Positions 16,431-24,692 of a stretch of 33,992 nucleotides of DNA are shown here, in pieces. Under the pieces are notes generated by a model. It worked only from the letters and a program-made list of their open reading frames with translations, ran no database searches and was not told where the DNA came from. Position numbers and translations under genes: made by a program. Location of the stretch: contig JAGGXD010000027.1 in the NCBI GenBank assembly GCA_021163295.1, positions 1 through 33,992 on the forward strand, in the 5' to 3' direction. Positions within the stretch are counted from its first letter, which is position 1. Each line of letters opens with the position of its first letter. Source of the stretch: Bacteroidales bacterium (GTDB taxonomy: Bacteria; Bacteroidota; Bacteroidia; Bacteroidales; VadinHA17).

Positions 16431-17339
16431 TTATTTTATTCCTGCCATCATCATATCATATGCCCTTCCGGGAACGTTTACCCTGAATGTTTCGATACAA
16501 CCCCGGTCGGCAATAGTCATAAAACAGGTTTTACCATCAGGTCCGCCAAAAGCAATATTGGTTACATTTTTACCCTGCAATTCTATTTCTTTCAGCACCT
16601 CTCCTTCCGGTGACAGAATAACAATTGTTCCTTTTCCAAAACGGGCAACATAAAGGTTGCCTTCCATATCGCAACGCATACCATCAAGACCATAATCTTC
16701 AAACTGAAAGAACAACCTTTTGTTACTGATATTGCCGGAATCATCAAGATCATAGATCCAGATTTTACGCTGAATACTTTCATTAACATACAAATGCTCT
16801 TCATCTGCACTAACCTCCACGCCATTTGTTGTTCCCATATTTTTTTCAAGCAAAAACATAGATCCATTCTGATCAATTCGCCATAGCATCCCTGTGGAAT
16901 CATTCCAGTTTGGATCACTTGCATATAAACGACCTTCCCCATCAATCGCCAGATCATTAGGCTGGTTCATTTCCGGTTCATTGGCATAGACTAAAACCTT
17001 CCTGGTATCCATATCAACTTTCAGTATATTGTGCCCGGTATAATCTGCCACAAACATACTGCCCCTGCTACCAAACCTGATCCCGTTACCAATGCTTCCC
17101 TCAGGTAGTTCAACGAACAATTCAGAAAAACCATCCGGAGAAATTTTTCCGATAGTACCCTGCTTTTCATAATTCACAGCATACAAATTCCCTTCCTGAT
17201 CGACAGCAGGTCCTTCAACACCTGAGGTAAATATACCCGGTTCTGTTACATCAGTTGTTCCCTCTTGCCAGCATGTTGTTACAAGCAAGGAAACCAGAAA
17301 TAGCAATAGTAATAATCCTTTGGAATAATACTTAGTCAT
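16431..17339 (-). CDS. SMP-30/gluconolactonase-like six-bladed propeller, secreted
   Basis: This encodes 302 residues. An N-terminal hydrophobic segment (KGLLLLLFLVSLLVTTCWQEG) is a signal peptide. The VTTC could be a weak lipobox, so a lipoprotein is possible. The mature part is a six-bladed SMP-30/LRE-type propeller with repeated G-NLY strands (GVEGPAVDQEGNLYAVN, NGIRFGSRGSMFVAD, PNDLAIDGEGRLYASD, NGVEVSADEEHLYVN, DGMRCDMEGNLYVAR). The Glu, Asn and Asp at these starts fit the metal ligands of sugar lactonases. It may hydrolyse aldonolactones produced by an aldose dehydrogenase. The gene is on the same strand as the MFS permease, with the four-helix-bundle gene between. Confidence 0.88.
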   Translation of the reverse strand: MTKYYSKGLLLLLFLVSLLVTTCWQEGTTDVTEPGIFTSGVEGPAVDQEGNLYAVNYEKQGTIGKISPDGFSELFVELPEGSIGNGIRFGSRGSMFVADYTGHNILKVDMDTRKVLVYANEPEMNQPNDLAIDGEGRLYASDPNWNDSTGMLWRIDQNGSMFLLEKNMGTTNGVEVSADEEHLYVNESIQRKIWIYDLDDSGNISNKRLFFQFEDYGLDGMRCDMEGNLYVARFGKGTIVILSPEGEVLKEIELQGKNVTNIAFGGPDGKTCFMTIADRGCIETFRVNVPGRAYDMMMAGIK

Positions 17340-17409
17340 ATTGGAATATAGATTAATACTTGAAAATTCACGATTTAAATAATAAATATCGAATGTTAAA
17401 TAAAAAATG

Positions 17410-17802
17410 TTAAAGTTGTTTTTGCGTTACAACCGTTTTGTTCCGTTCTGCTGTTTCAATTGATTTAACAAAGATGGAAACTAATTCACCACATTCTTTA
17501 AGCAAACAGTCAACTTCTTGTTGAGATTTAGCAATCTTTAAACGATGAATCATTTTTAGACCGACCTGAGTTTCCCGCAATTCTTTTAAGCATATCTTCA
17601 TTTTATGGATAAAATCACGTCTTGATTCTGCACTTTGTGCTTCCCCATAATTGAATGCAGGAGATGTTCCGGAACGAAGAACCTGTCCTCCAATGTGATT
17701 TGCAGACTTTGTGTTTGGAAGAGATTCAACAAGAAGGATGATATCAATTGCAAAATCTATTAATCTTTCCTGTAAATCGTACTTAACATTATTATTTTTC
17801 AT
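17410..17802 (-). CDS. Four-helix-bundle protein (S23/IVP family)
   Basis: This encodes 130 residues, usual for the S23 ribosomal-intervening-sequence protein family. Hallmarks are YDLQERLIDFAIDIILLVES, then LPNTKSANHIGGQVLRSGTS, then NYGEAQSAESRRDFIHKMKI, then CLKELRETQVGLKMI. The fold is a four-helix bundle that forms pentamers, and these proteins occur in intervening sequences of 23S rRNA and as free-standing genes in Bacteroidota. The function is not known. It interrupts an otherwise metabolic cluster and is followed upstream by a short ATTCCA-type tandem repeat, so it may have arrived as a small mobile cassette. Confidence 0.9.
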   Translation of the reverse strand: MKNNNVKYDLQERLIDFAIDIILLVESLPNTKSANHIGGQVLRSGTSPAFNYGEAQSAESRRDFIHKMKICLKELRETQVGLKMIHRLKIAKSQQEVDCLLKECGELVSIFVKSIETAERNKTVVTQKQL

Positions 17803-17852
17803 TTGATATTCGAAATTTTAAATTTATTCCAGAAATTATTTTCCTTTCTTTC

Positions 17853-17893
17853 CATCATTCCATTATTCCACTTATTCCACTATTCCATTATTT
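17853..17893. repeat. Short imperfect tandem repeat (C-A-x-x-ATTC units)
   Basis: Five units of 8-9 bp run in series: CATCATTC, CATTATTC, CACTTATTC, CACTATTC, CATTATTT. The last overlaps the MFS stop codon. A similar motif (CCACTATTCCATAATTTC) occurs at about 27701-27718. The array is too short and has no spacers, so it is not a CRISPR. Confidence 0.75.
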
Positions 17894-19222
17894 GAGAACC
17901 ATTTTTTCAAGTTCTTCAAGTGATTTGCCTTTTGTTTCAATCAGGTACTTTTTAAAGTAGAAGAAACTCAGAAATGTAACAAGTGCATAAAAACCGAAAA
18001 TATAACCAATCCCTTTCCCGCCACTGAACCATGCAGCAACTACCGGGAAAAGGAAAGATGTTACTCCGTTAAAAAACCAGTGGGAAAACGAACCAATGGC
18101 TGTTCCCCTGGCACGAACCTTATTAGGAAACATCTCAGCAAGCAAGACCCAAATAACTGCTCCCTGCGAAGAAGCAAAAAATGCAATAAAGCCAATCAGA
18201 CTTATCAGCATGATATAATTCTGAACCCCGCCGCTTATATAAGCCCAGGAGAAAAGTCCCAGGAAAACGGTCATTCCCAAAGAGCCAACTAATAACATGG
18301 ATTTTCGTCCAAAACGATCAATTACCTGCATAGCGATGAGTGTAAAGATCAGGTTGGTAAGTCCGATAATGACTGTTTGTCCGATAGCCGAATCGGTTGA
18401 AAATCCGGCAGATCTGAAAATATCTGTAGCATAATACATTATCACATTGATACCGGTGAACTGGTTGAAAAATCCAATCGCAACAGCAATAAGCACCAGG
18501 GGCGTATATTTTTTCTGAAGTATACTTGCCTTCTTTGAACTGGTCTCCTGCTTCAAAGACAATTCAATATCTTCAAGCATTTTATCAATATCAGCATCGG
18601 GATTCACCTCCCTGATAACTTCCCTTGCAACTTCCGATTCTCCGTTTTTAACAAGCCACCGGGGACTTTTACCAACAAAAAAGAGAAGAGAAAAATAAGT
18701 CACTGCAGGAATACATTCACTCAGGAACATCCAGCGCCAGTTGTTCTCACCTGTATTAAGTAACAGATAATCTGAAAAGAAAGCAACCAGGATACCAACA
18801 ACAATAGCCAGTTGAAATGTCAGGGTTAATCTGCCCCGATAAGCTGGAGGGGATATTTCCGAAATATACGCCGGTGACAATACGGACGCACCACCGATAG
18901 CTAAACCACCAATAAACCGGAAAATCACAAACAAGGTAAGATTGAAAGATAATCCGGTACCAACAGCCGAGATCAGGAAAAACAGTGCCATCAGTTTCAG
19001 CATCAGTCGTCGTCCGAAAACATCGCCCGGACGTCCGATTGCAATGGCTCCTATGATACAACCAATAAGAGCTGAGCTGACTGCCCAGCCCAGCATAGCC
19101 CCGGAAAGGTCAAAATGTTGTTTAAAAAAAGGCATGGCACCATTGATAACTGCAGTGTCAAAACCAAATAGTAAGCCGCCAAGTGCAGCAACAAAAGTGT
19201 AGAGAAGAAGTTTTCTGTTCAT
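17888..19222 (-). CDS. MFS sugar porter (XylE/GalP-type proton symporter)
   Basis: This encodes 444 residues with about 12 hydrophobic segments. Sugar-porter signatures are present: GGLLFGFDTAVINGAM at the N-terminus, GRPGDVFGRRLMLK between TM2 and TM3, GKSPRWLVKNGE, FFNQFTGINVIMYYA in TM7, DRFGRKSML and LIETKGKSLEEL at the C-terminus. It would import a monosaccharide with protons across the inner membrane. It is on the same strand as the GH29 fucosidase gene (140 nt apart) and upstream of the SMP-30 gene, so L-fucose or another fucosidase product is the likely substrate; this is inferred from context. Confidence 0.94.
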   Translation of the reverse strand: MNRKLLLYTFVAALGGLLFGFDTAVINGAMPFFKQHFDLSGAMLGWAVSSALIGCIIGAIAIGRPGDVFGRRLMLKLMALFFLISAVGTGLSFNLTLFVIFRFIGGLAIGGASVLSPAYISEISPPAYRGRLTLTFQLAIVVGILVAFFSDYLLLNTGENNWRWMFLSECIPAVTYFSLLFFVGKSPRWLVKNGESEVAREVIREVNPDADIDKMLEDIELSLKQETSSKKASILQKKYTPLVLIAVAIGFFNQFTGINVIMYYATDIFRSAGFSTDSAIGQTVIIGLTNLIFTLIAMQVIDRFGRKSMLLVGSLGMTVFLGLFSWAYISGGVQNYIMLISLIGFIAFFASSQGAVIWVLLAEMFPNKVRARGTAIGSFSHWFFNGVTSFLFPVVAAWFSGGKGIGYIFGFYALVTFLSFFYFKKYLIETKGKSLEELEKMVLK

Positions 19223-19362
19223 ATGTATCAGTTTAAAAGTGAAAAGTTATAAAGTTAAAAGTATAAAACACCTGTCAATTATGAACTTAAAAAATATAAC
19301 ATCTAAAATGTAAAAAATGCAAAATTATATTTCTTGTTTTTTCATAAAGTTTTTTTTTAACA

Positions 19363-20811
19363 CTAATCCGGAGCATTATAAAGTTCAATATTAGAAATAA
19401 GCGGAGAAGCTTTTGATTGTATAATACTAATCCGGATACGGAAAGTTTTTACTGTTGGCAGTCTCAGAATTCTTTTGTAGCCAATCGTTGTTTTCGATGC
19501 AAGCAGTTTCCAGTTATTTTCCACCATGGCTTCAACGGTAAACTCCTGAACACGTTGCCCAAGCGGAATATATTCCTGGATAACAAAACGGTTAAATTCA
19601 ACCGGTTCTCCCAGATCAATCACCAGGGAAGCATTTGTGATATTATTTTCAGTAGCCCAGTAAGTTTCAACATTCCCGTCATTCACATTGGATGCCTGGT
19701 ATTGACTGGAATTCCCACGGGTATTTGTTGCAGTTACCTTTTTACCACCGGCAAGTTCTATCGCAAAATCTGCCTTTAGCGCTTCAGCAAGTTTCAATAC
19801 CTGTTCAACATCCTTCTCATGGATAAGTCCCCTGTTATCAACCGGAAAGTTCAGGAGAAGATTAGCATTTCTGCCAACTGAATGGTAATAAATATCCAGT
19901 AATTGATTTAAGCTTTTAACCTGGTCATCCTGTGAAGGATGATAATACCATCCCGGTCGTATAGAAACATCAACTTCTGCCGGCACCCAATGAGTTCCGT
20001 CCTCATGCCCTGATCTTAGTTCTTTATACCTCGGCCATCCGGGCCAGGCTTCATCACGTCGTAACAGGCACCAGTTAGTTTCATTTGCCCAGCCCTGTTC
20101 GTTTCCAACCCATCGGATATCCGGACCAGCATCGCTGAAGATCACTGCATCAGGCTGAAGTTCACGAACAATTTTAAAAGTGTTTGGCCAGTCGTAATAT
20201 GTTTTCCTGTCTACTTTTCTGTCCTCATCTGCCCCGCCATAATTTCCGGTACCTCCGTTTGCTCCATCGATCCAGAACTCAAATATATCTCCGTAATTTG
20301 TGAGCAATTCTCTTAGCTGGTTCCTGTAGTAAATAATATATTCCGGTTTGCCATAGTCAGCATGGTTCCTGTCCCACGGTGAGAGATACAATCCCATTTT
20401 CAAACCATATTCCTTACACGCTTCTGATAGTTCTTTCACAACGTCTCCTTTTCCATCCTTCCAGGTGGAATTCTTCACCGAATGTTCAGTATATTGTGAG
20501 GGCCACAGGCAAAAACCATCGTGGTGTTTGGCTGTAAGGATGATCCCTTTCATACCTGCTTCTTTGCATACACGGGCCCACTGGCGACAATCCAGTTCTG
20601 CCGGATTGAACAGGTCAGGTGATTCATCACCATAGCCCCATTCCATATCAGTAAAAGTGTTCATATTAAAGTGAACGAAAGCATAGAATTCCATTTGGTG
20701 CCATGCTATCTGGCTCTTAGATGGAACAGGACCAACAGGTTTCGGGGGGTCGGCAGTCCGGCATCCGGTTATTAATACAAAAATCAGAATTAACAAGTTG
20801 TTTTTTTTCAT
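19363..20811 (-). CDS. GH29 alpha-L-fucosidase lipoprotein with F5/8-type C-terminal domain
   Basis: The ATG at 20811 gives 482 residues with a lipoprotein signal (LLILIFVLITGC, Cys17). The upstream Met at 20832 would add seven residues. GH29 features are WHQMEFYAFVHFNMNTFTD, GIILTAKHHDGFCLWPS (His-His at 96-97), GLYLSPWD and EFWIDGANG, whose D182 is the expected nucleophile. Residues about 345-482 form a discoidin/CBM32-like beta-sandwich (NVNDGNVETYWATE, LVIDLGEPVEFNRFVIQEYI). It releases L-fucose from glycans at the cell surface or in the periplasm. There is no SusC/SusD pair nearby. A TAnnTTTG box is directly upstream, and a strong terminator separates it from the lipid operon. Confidence 0.95.
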   Translation of the reverse strand: MKKNNLLILIFVLITGCRTADPPKPVGPVPSKSQIAWHQMEFYAFVHFNMNTFTDMEWGYGDESPDLFNPAELDCRQWARVCKEAGMKGIILTAKHHDGFCLWPSQYTEHSVKNSTWKDGKGDVVKELSEACKEYGLKMGLYLSPWDRNHADYGKPEYIIYYRNQLRELLTNYGDIFEFWIDGANGGTGNYGGADEDRKVDRKTYYDWPNTFKIVRELQPDAVIFSDAGPDIRWVGNEQGWANETNWCLLRRDEAWPGWPRYKELRSGHEDGTHWVPAEVDVSIRPGWYYHPSQDDQVKSLNQLLDIYYHSVGRNANLLLNFPVDNRGLIHEKDVEQVLKLAEALKADFAIELAGGKKVTATNTRGNSSQYQASNVNDGNVETYWATENNITNASLVIDLGEPVEFNRFVIQEYIPLGQRVQEFTVEAMVENNWKLLASKTTIGYKRILRLPTVKTFRIRISIIQSKASPLISNIELYNAPD

Positions 20812-20836
20812 AGGCTTATATTTATTCAACAATCTC

Positions 20837-20844
20837 CAAATATA
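20837..20844 (-). promoter_or_regulatory. Putative Bacteroidota -7 box for the fucosidase gene
   Basis: The minus strand reads TATATTTG, an exact TAnnTTTG match, 25 nt before the ATG at 20811. It supports that start codon over the one at 20832. No -33 element at proper spacing was identified. Confidence 0.45.
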
Positions 20845-20867
20845 ATACTTTCAAATTGCAATGATTT

Positions 20868-20905
20868 TTATAAAAAACAAAAACCTGCCTAAAGTCAGGC
20901 AGGTT
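20868..20905 (-). terminator. Rho-independent terminator of the lipid operon
   Basis: AACCTGCCT (20882-20890) and AGGCAGGTT (20897-20905) form a perfect 9-bp stem with loop AAAGTC. On the minus strand the stem is followed by TTTTGTTTTTTAT. It lies 67 nt after the stop of the DUF1302-like gene, the last gene of the long minus-strand train. Confidence 0.85.
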
Positions 20906-20971
20906 CATTCTGTTTTATTATTCGATTGGTCTTTACCCTGTAAATGTGTTTACAATACGTGTTATCAATCT

Positions 20972-22357
20972 TTAAAAACTATACTTCAGCTTAAACATCA
21001 TCATATTATAATCTTTAAAGTTTACGAACATATTATCACCTTTACCATTAAATAAAGCCGCTGATAATGTTATTTCAGCATTGTCGGTTGCCATATATGA
21101 AATTTCGGGAATATAAATTATTGCATAATTATTTCCAAAATCACTCCAGTCAGAAACAATAAAACCACCGCCAACAGGAGCTATTTTAAGTTTATCTTCA
21201 AAGAATTTCTTTTCTAACCGAACAAAGAAATAATCATTAAGAGCATCTTTTCCTCTTTCGTTAATAAAACCGTGCATATATTGAAAATTAAGATAGGCTC
21301 CATTTGCAAAATTGTAATCGGCTCCGAGGATAAATTTTGTATATATCTTTTTTTCGAGAGCTGTTGTGTCCTGAGTTACAGGCACAGGAGACATCGGATA
21401 CAAGGCAGATAAATTATTGGTCATAATAACTTCGTTTTTGGGAAGGAAAGCTGCTGCTTCTGCCCAAACACCAACACCTCCAATACTTCCCGCCAAATCA
21501 GCTCCGAAAATATGTGTTCTGTAATATGACAATTGTGAAAATATCCTTATTCCACCCATTGCATCAACCGGGGTAAAAGTATTGTATGTGCTGATTGGTA
21601 TACCATCTCTTCCCCAAACATAGCTCAATGAAAAATCAAAACCGGCTGCAAAACCTTTAAATTTTAAACCGGCTGTTGAGCTTTCGGATAAGTTATATCG
21701 CGGCATATGTACTCGGCCTGAAGATTCCATCAGGGTCATTCCCCCGGGCAATTCCATCGAAGAAGTTAAAGCATTTGCAAAAATTCCGACAGGCATATTA
21801 GCCGGCTGAAAAAACGGTATAAATACTCCTTGCAAAGAAAATTCTGAATTGAAATAATAATCCAGACTGATAGCATCAGCCCCTCTGTGACGACCAAAAT
21901 CAATAACATCTTCCAAATCGTATGGGTTTAAGTTGTCGGTTGGATTTAATTTGTCGGCTGTACCCCATGCAATTCTTTGTCGACCGATTTTCACATCAAG
22001 ATTTTTAGTTAAAAAGCCAAATAATTGTACATAGGCTTCTCTTACTTCAAGATTGTAGGGATCAACAATCCCTTTATTGTATAAGACTTCCGGAAAAATA
22101 ATGTCTGGCAAGCCGATATTACGCAACCAAACTTCGCTGTAAAATCTTGAATTGCCGGTAATTTTCCTGTTAAGTTTCAGCGTCAAACGATTTTCATTCC
22201 ATGCCCAATCGTTTGGGTCTTCAAGCAAAAAACGCTGGTCTGTTAATAATTCGCCGGACAATTTCATTTTATTGCCGTCGTCTTGTGCCTTGGCAATGTT
22301 TGAATTTACCGAAAGTACTATTACTATTATTATTACTGTTAAACCTATTTGTTTCAT
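20972..22357 (-). CDS. DUF1302-like outer-membrane beta-barrel protein
   Basis: This encodes 461 residues. The signal peptide is KQIGLTVIIIVIVLSVNSNI, then AKAQ. The mature protein is all alternating beta strands and ends in a C-terminal aromatic strand (MMFKLKYSF), the usual outer-membrane barrel signature. The segment VKIGRQRIAWGTADKLNPTD followed by NLNPYDLEDV is the recognisable core of DUF1302-type barrels. In proteobacteria, DUF1302 proteins recur beside RND/MMPL pumps and DUF1329 proteins in loci linked to lipid or hydrophobic-compound transport. It is the last gene of the train, 7 nt after the GT2 gene stop. It is inferred to be the outer-membrane partner; the cargo is unknown. Confidence 0.82.
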   Translation of the reverse strand: MKQIGLTVIIIVIVLSVNSNIAKAQDDGNKMKLSGELLTDQRFLLEDPNDWAWNENRLTLKLNRKITGNSRFYSEVWLRNIGLPDIIFPEVLYNKGIVDPYNLEVREAYVQLFGFLTKNLDVKIGRQRIAWGTADKLNPTDNLNPYDLEDVIDFGRHRGADAISLDYYFNSEFSLQGVFIPFFQPANMPVGIFANALTSSMELPGGMTLMESSGRVHMPRYNLSESSTAGLKFKGFAAGFDFSLSYVWGRDGIPISTYNTFTPVDAMGGIRIFSQLSYYRTHIFGADLAGSIGGVGVWAEAAAFLPKNEVIMTNNLSALYPMSPVPVTQDTTALEKKIYTKFILGADYNFANGAYLNFQYMHGFINERGKDALNDYFFVRLEKKFFEDKLKIAPVGGGFIVSDWSDFGNNYAIIYIPEISYMATDNAEITLSAALFNGKGDNMFVNFKDYNMMMFKLKYSF

Positions 22358-22364
22358 CTTATTT

Positions 22365-23039
22365 TTATTTTAGTTTCTTTCTTACTGAACTTGTTATTAA
22401 ATCGAAATTTCTAAAAGCAGTTAGTGCAATTTGATGCCCCGCTTTTAAAAATTCTTTTACCGCTTGTTGTTTTGATACTTTTTCAAATTTTATTGGATGT
22501 TTTAAGCCTTTAAGGAGTACATATTTTACTGTCTTACCTTCAGATTGGTAATAAAGATTGATCAGTATTTCAACTCCAAATCTTGAATTTTTCATTTTAT
22601 CAATAATAGTTAAAATGTCATTCCTTAACAGTACTCGTTCACCGGTCAATGATTTAAAAGGATTTACACTGTAATTGATAAGAGTTTCACTCGGCAATCC
22701 AAGAACCATATCCGCTTCTTTATTAAATACCGGAGTTAATAATTGCGAAAAATGTTCCTCTGTCAAATTCGACAAATCAGCATCAATAAACACAATTATT
22801 TCACTGTTTGCATTTTCAATGCCGGTTGCCATAGCATATCCTTTACCTTTATTGTCAGGTAGAACAATGTATTTGAAATCATAAAATTTGTTAATTTCTT
22901 TCAATATTTCATCGGTTTTATCCCTTGAACCATCGTTTATAACAATAACTTCATCGAAGAAATAATCGGCAACTTTTATTACTACATTTCTTATTGTGGC
23001 TTCTTCGTTAAATACACATATTATTGCTGTTGTTTTCAT
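22365..23039 (-). CDS. GT2 family glycosyltransferase (DPM1-like), second copy
   Basis: This encodes 224 residues: one GT-A catalytic domain without membrane helices. Motifs are AIICVFNEEATI at the N-terminus, VINDGSRDKTDEIL, NKGKGYAMATGIENA, and the metal-binding D86-A-D88 in VFIDADLSNL. It is clearly paralogous to the GT2 at 24693-25379 (shared DADLSNL, GKGYAMATG.EN, NPFKSLTGER/NLYRNFTGER and a similar C-terminus). It should add a sugar from a nucleotide donor, perhaps to a lipid acceptor, given its neighbours. Its ATG overlaps the patatin stop (ATGA), so translation is coupled. Confidence 0.9.
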   Translation of the reverse strand: MKTTAIICVFNEEATIRNVVIKVADYFFDEVIVINDGSRDKTDEILKEINKFYDFKYIVLPDNKGKGYAMATGIENANSEIIVFIDADLSNLTEEHFSQLLTPVFNKEADMVLGLPSETLINYSVNPFKSLTGERVLLRNDILTIIDKMKNSRFGVEILINLYYQSEGKTVKYVLLKGLKHPIKFEKVSKQQAVKEFLKAGHQIALTAFRNFDLITSSVRKKLK

Positions 23040-23944
23040 GTTAAAATATCTTTTTGATTATCAATCATTGTTTTGTTGTATTGTTCAATACTTTTTCTTG
23101 CAGCCTGTCTGCCTGTTTCAATCAATTCTTCGGCTTTGAAGAAATCAAATGTTCCTCCTGAATGACGTGAAATATTTATCAACATATCCGGTTTATACTT
23201 CTCAATATTCATTAGCGACAAATGATGTGTAAGTAAACTTGTTGATTTATTTATTAATGTGAAATAATTTAGATGCTCTTTACTGGTTTTCGGCAATATA
23301 TCATTTAATTTTTTTCTGAATTCTTTGATTTTTTGCTTGTAAACTGAGTTTTTTCTTTCTTCGTCTTCATTGGAAATCTCAGGCTTATCATAAGGAATAT
23401 TTGCATTTACATAAGAAGCTGTTAAAATATCGCCTTCAATTCGTTTAACACGATTTATTGGGATAGGATTAACAACCCCTCCATCAACCAGTATCGCGTT
23501 GCCTTTATTAACAGGTGTAAAAATTGTAGGGATTGAAACCGATGCCCTTACTGCATCGTATATACTGCCTTTTGTCAATACTACTTCTTTCATATTTGTA
23601 ATGTCTGCGGCAACAGCAACATAAGGTATTTTCAGATCTTCTATATTTTTGTCCGGAAAAAAGGTTTTCATTTTATTAAAAACCCTGTCACCTTTTATTA
23701 AACCCTGTGAGCTAAAAGTAAAATCAATGAGCTTGAATACTTCTACTTTATCTAATGTCAGTATCCATTTTTTATATTCCTGCAATTTATCCATTGCATA
23801 CATTGCGCCAATAAAAGCTCCCATTGAATTTCCGGCAATAGATTTTATTTCAAATCCTTGTTTTTCAAGTTCTTCTATAACTCCGATATGAGCAATTCCT
23901 CTTGCTGCGCCTCCTGATAATACTAATGATATTGGTTGTTTCAT
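23036..23944 (-). CDS. Patatin-like phospholipase, copy 3 (intact)
   Basis: This encodes 302 residues with the full patatin signature: oxyanion loop SGGAARG at 10-16, nucleophile elbow G-N-S40-M-G in IAGNSMGAFIGAM, and catalytic D154 in the DGG of LVDGGVVNPIP. The family cleaves acyl chains from phospholipids or other lipids. No signal peptide is present, so it acts in the cytoplasm or on the inner face of the membrane. It starts one nucleotide past the LolA-like stop and overlaps the following GT2 gene by four bases. Its C-terminal 70 residues are the closest match to the broken patatin at 31957-32151. Confidence 0.93.
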   Translation of the reverse strand: MKQPISLVLSGGAARGIAHIGVIEELEKQGFEIKSIAGNSMGAFIGAMYAMDKLQEYKKWILTLDKVEVFKLIDFTFSSQGLIKGDRVFNKMKTFFPDKNIEDLKIPYVAVAADITNMKEVVLTKGSIYDAVRASVSIPTIFTPVNKGNAILVDGGVVNPIPINRVKRIEGDILTASYVNANIPYDKPEISNEDEERKNSVYKQKIKEFRKKLNDILPKTSKEHLNYFTLINKSTSLLTHHLSLMNIEKYKPDMLINISRHSGGTFDFFKAEELIETGRQAARKSIEQYNKTMIDNQKDILT

Positions 23945-23945
23945 T

Positions 23946-24680
23946 TTATTGTTTTAATTTTCTAACAGTAAATTCATCATCCGTTAAACCTGTATCGTAT
24001 TTAACATCAGACATCAACATTTTTGTTTTATGGTTCTTTTGAAGATCTGTCATTTCGATTTCTTTGGCATTCCAGTATTTTCCAATTTTTTCAAATTGAT
24101 AAACAGCCACTTTTGTTTTCTTATTTCCTCTATCGTAATATTCCATATAAGTTGGATAATAATTGGTTTTATGAACTTTAACAATTAACCTGGAATATGC
24201 TGATTTAGGAGATTTTGGGGTTAATTCCAGAATATAAATATCTTCTTCCGTATTAATCAGTTTTGGAGTGTATTTTTCGGAATATGGCTTTGATTCCATA
24301 TCATCGTACGAAAAATCTGTTCCCGCAAAGTTTTGGTTTTTTACCGATGATGATATTCTGCGTTCTTTTCCAAATGCAGGCAAATACAAATACATAACAT
24401 CGTTTGGTAAAGATAAAACTGCAATTCCTGCTTGTGATGCAGGGGTTGTAAACCGGAAAATACGTTTGTCGTTTCCTTTCTGAATGAAGTTTGCTTCCCG
24501 TGTTTTTTGCTTTCCGGCTTTATCAATTAAAATAATTTTTGTTTCCCCGGTCATATCTTTGGGAGAATACATTACATCGTCTATTTTCTTCAAAATTGTG
24601 TTTGCATCTTGTGCACTTGCACTTAACATTCCTCCTGTAAGAAGAAACAGACTTACTATTGTTGACTTTAAATTTCTCAT
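23946..24680 (-). CDS. LolA-like outer-membrane lipoprotein/lipid carrier (COG2834)
   Basis: This encodes 244 residues. The signal peptide is RNLKSTIVSLFLLTGGMLSA, then SAQ. The mature protein has DANTILKKIDDVMYSPKDMT, NFIQKGNDKRIFRFTTPASQ, DVMYLYLPAFGKERRISS, FAGTDFSYDDMESKPYSEKY and GLTDDEFTVRKLKQ, the typical layout of the outer-membrane lipoprotein-sorting family (LolA-like, PF17131 type), which forms an open beta-barrel with a hydrophobic cavity. In loci with RND/MMPL pumps such proteins are thought to carry lipidic cargo through the periplasm. It sits between a GT2 and a patatin gene. A collapsed paralogue lies at 32109-32339. Confidence 0.9.
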   Translation of the reverse strand: MRNLKSTIVSLFLLTGGMLSASAQDANTILKKIDDVMYSPKDMTGETKIILIDKAGKQKTREANFIQKGNDKRIFRFTTPASQAGIAVLSLPNDVMYLYLPAFGKERRISSSVKNQNFAGTDFSYDDMESKPYSEKYTPKLINTEEDIYILELTPKSPKSAYSRLIVKVHKTNYYPTYMEYYDRGNKKTKVAVYQFEKIGKYWNAKEIEMTDLQKNHKTKMLMSDVKYDTGLTDDEFTVRKLKQ

Positions 24681-24692
24681 TTTATTTAAATT

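Noticed and set aside
17410-17802. Accessory protein (Avd) of a diversity-generating retroelement
   Set aside because: Avd proteins share the four-helix-bundle fold, but there is no reverse transcriptase, template repeat or variable-repeat gene in the window.
17853-17893. Possible CRISPR array
   Set aside because: The units are 8-9 bp, imperfect and have no spacers, and no cas genes are present.
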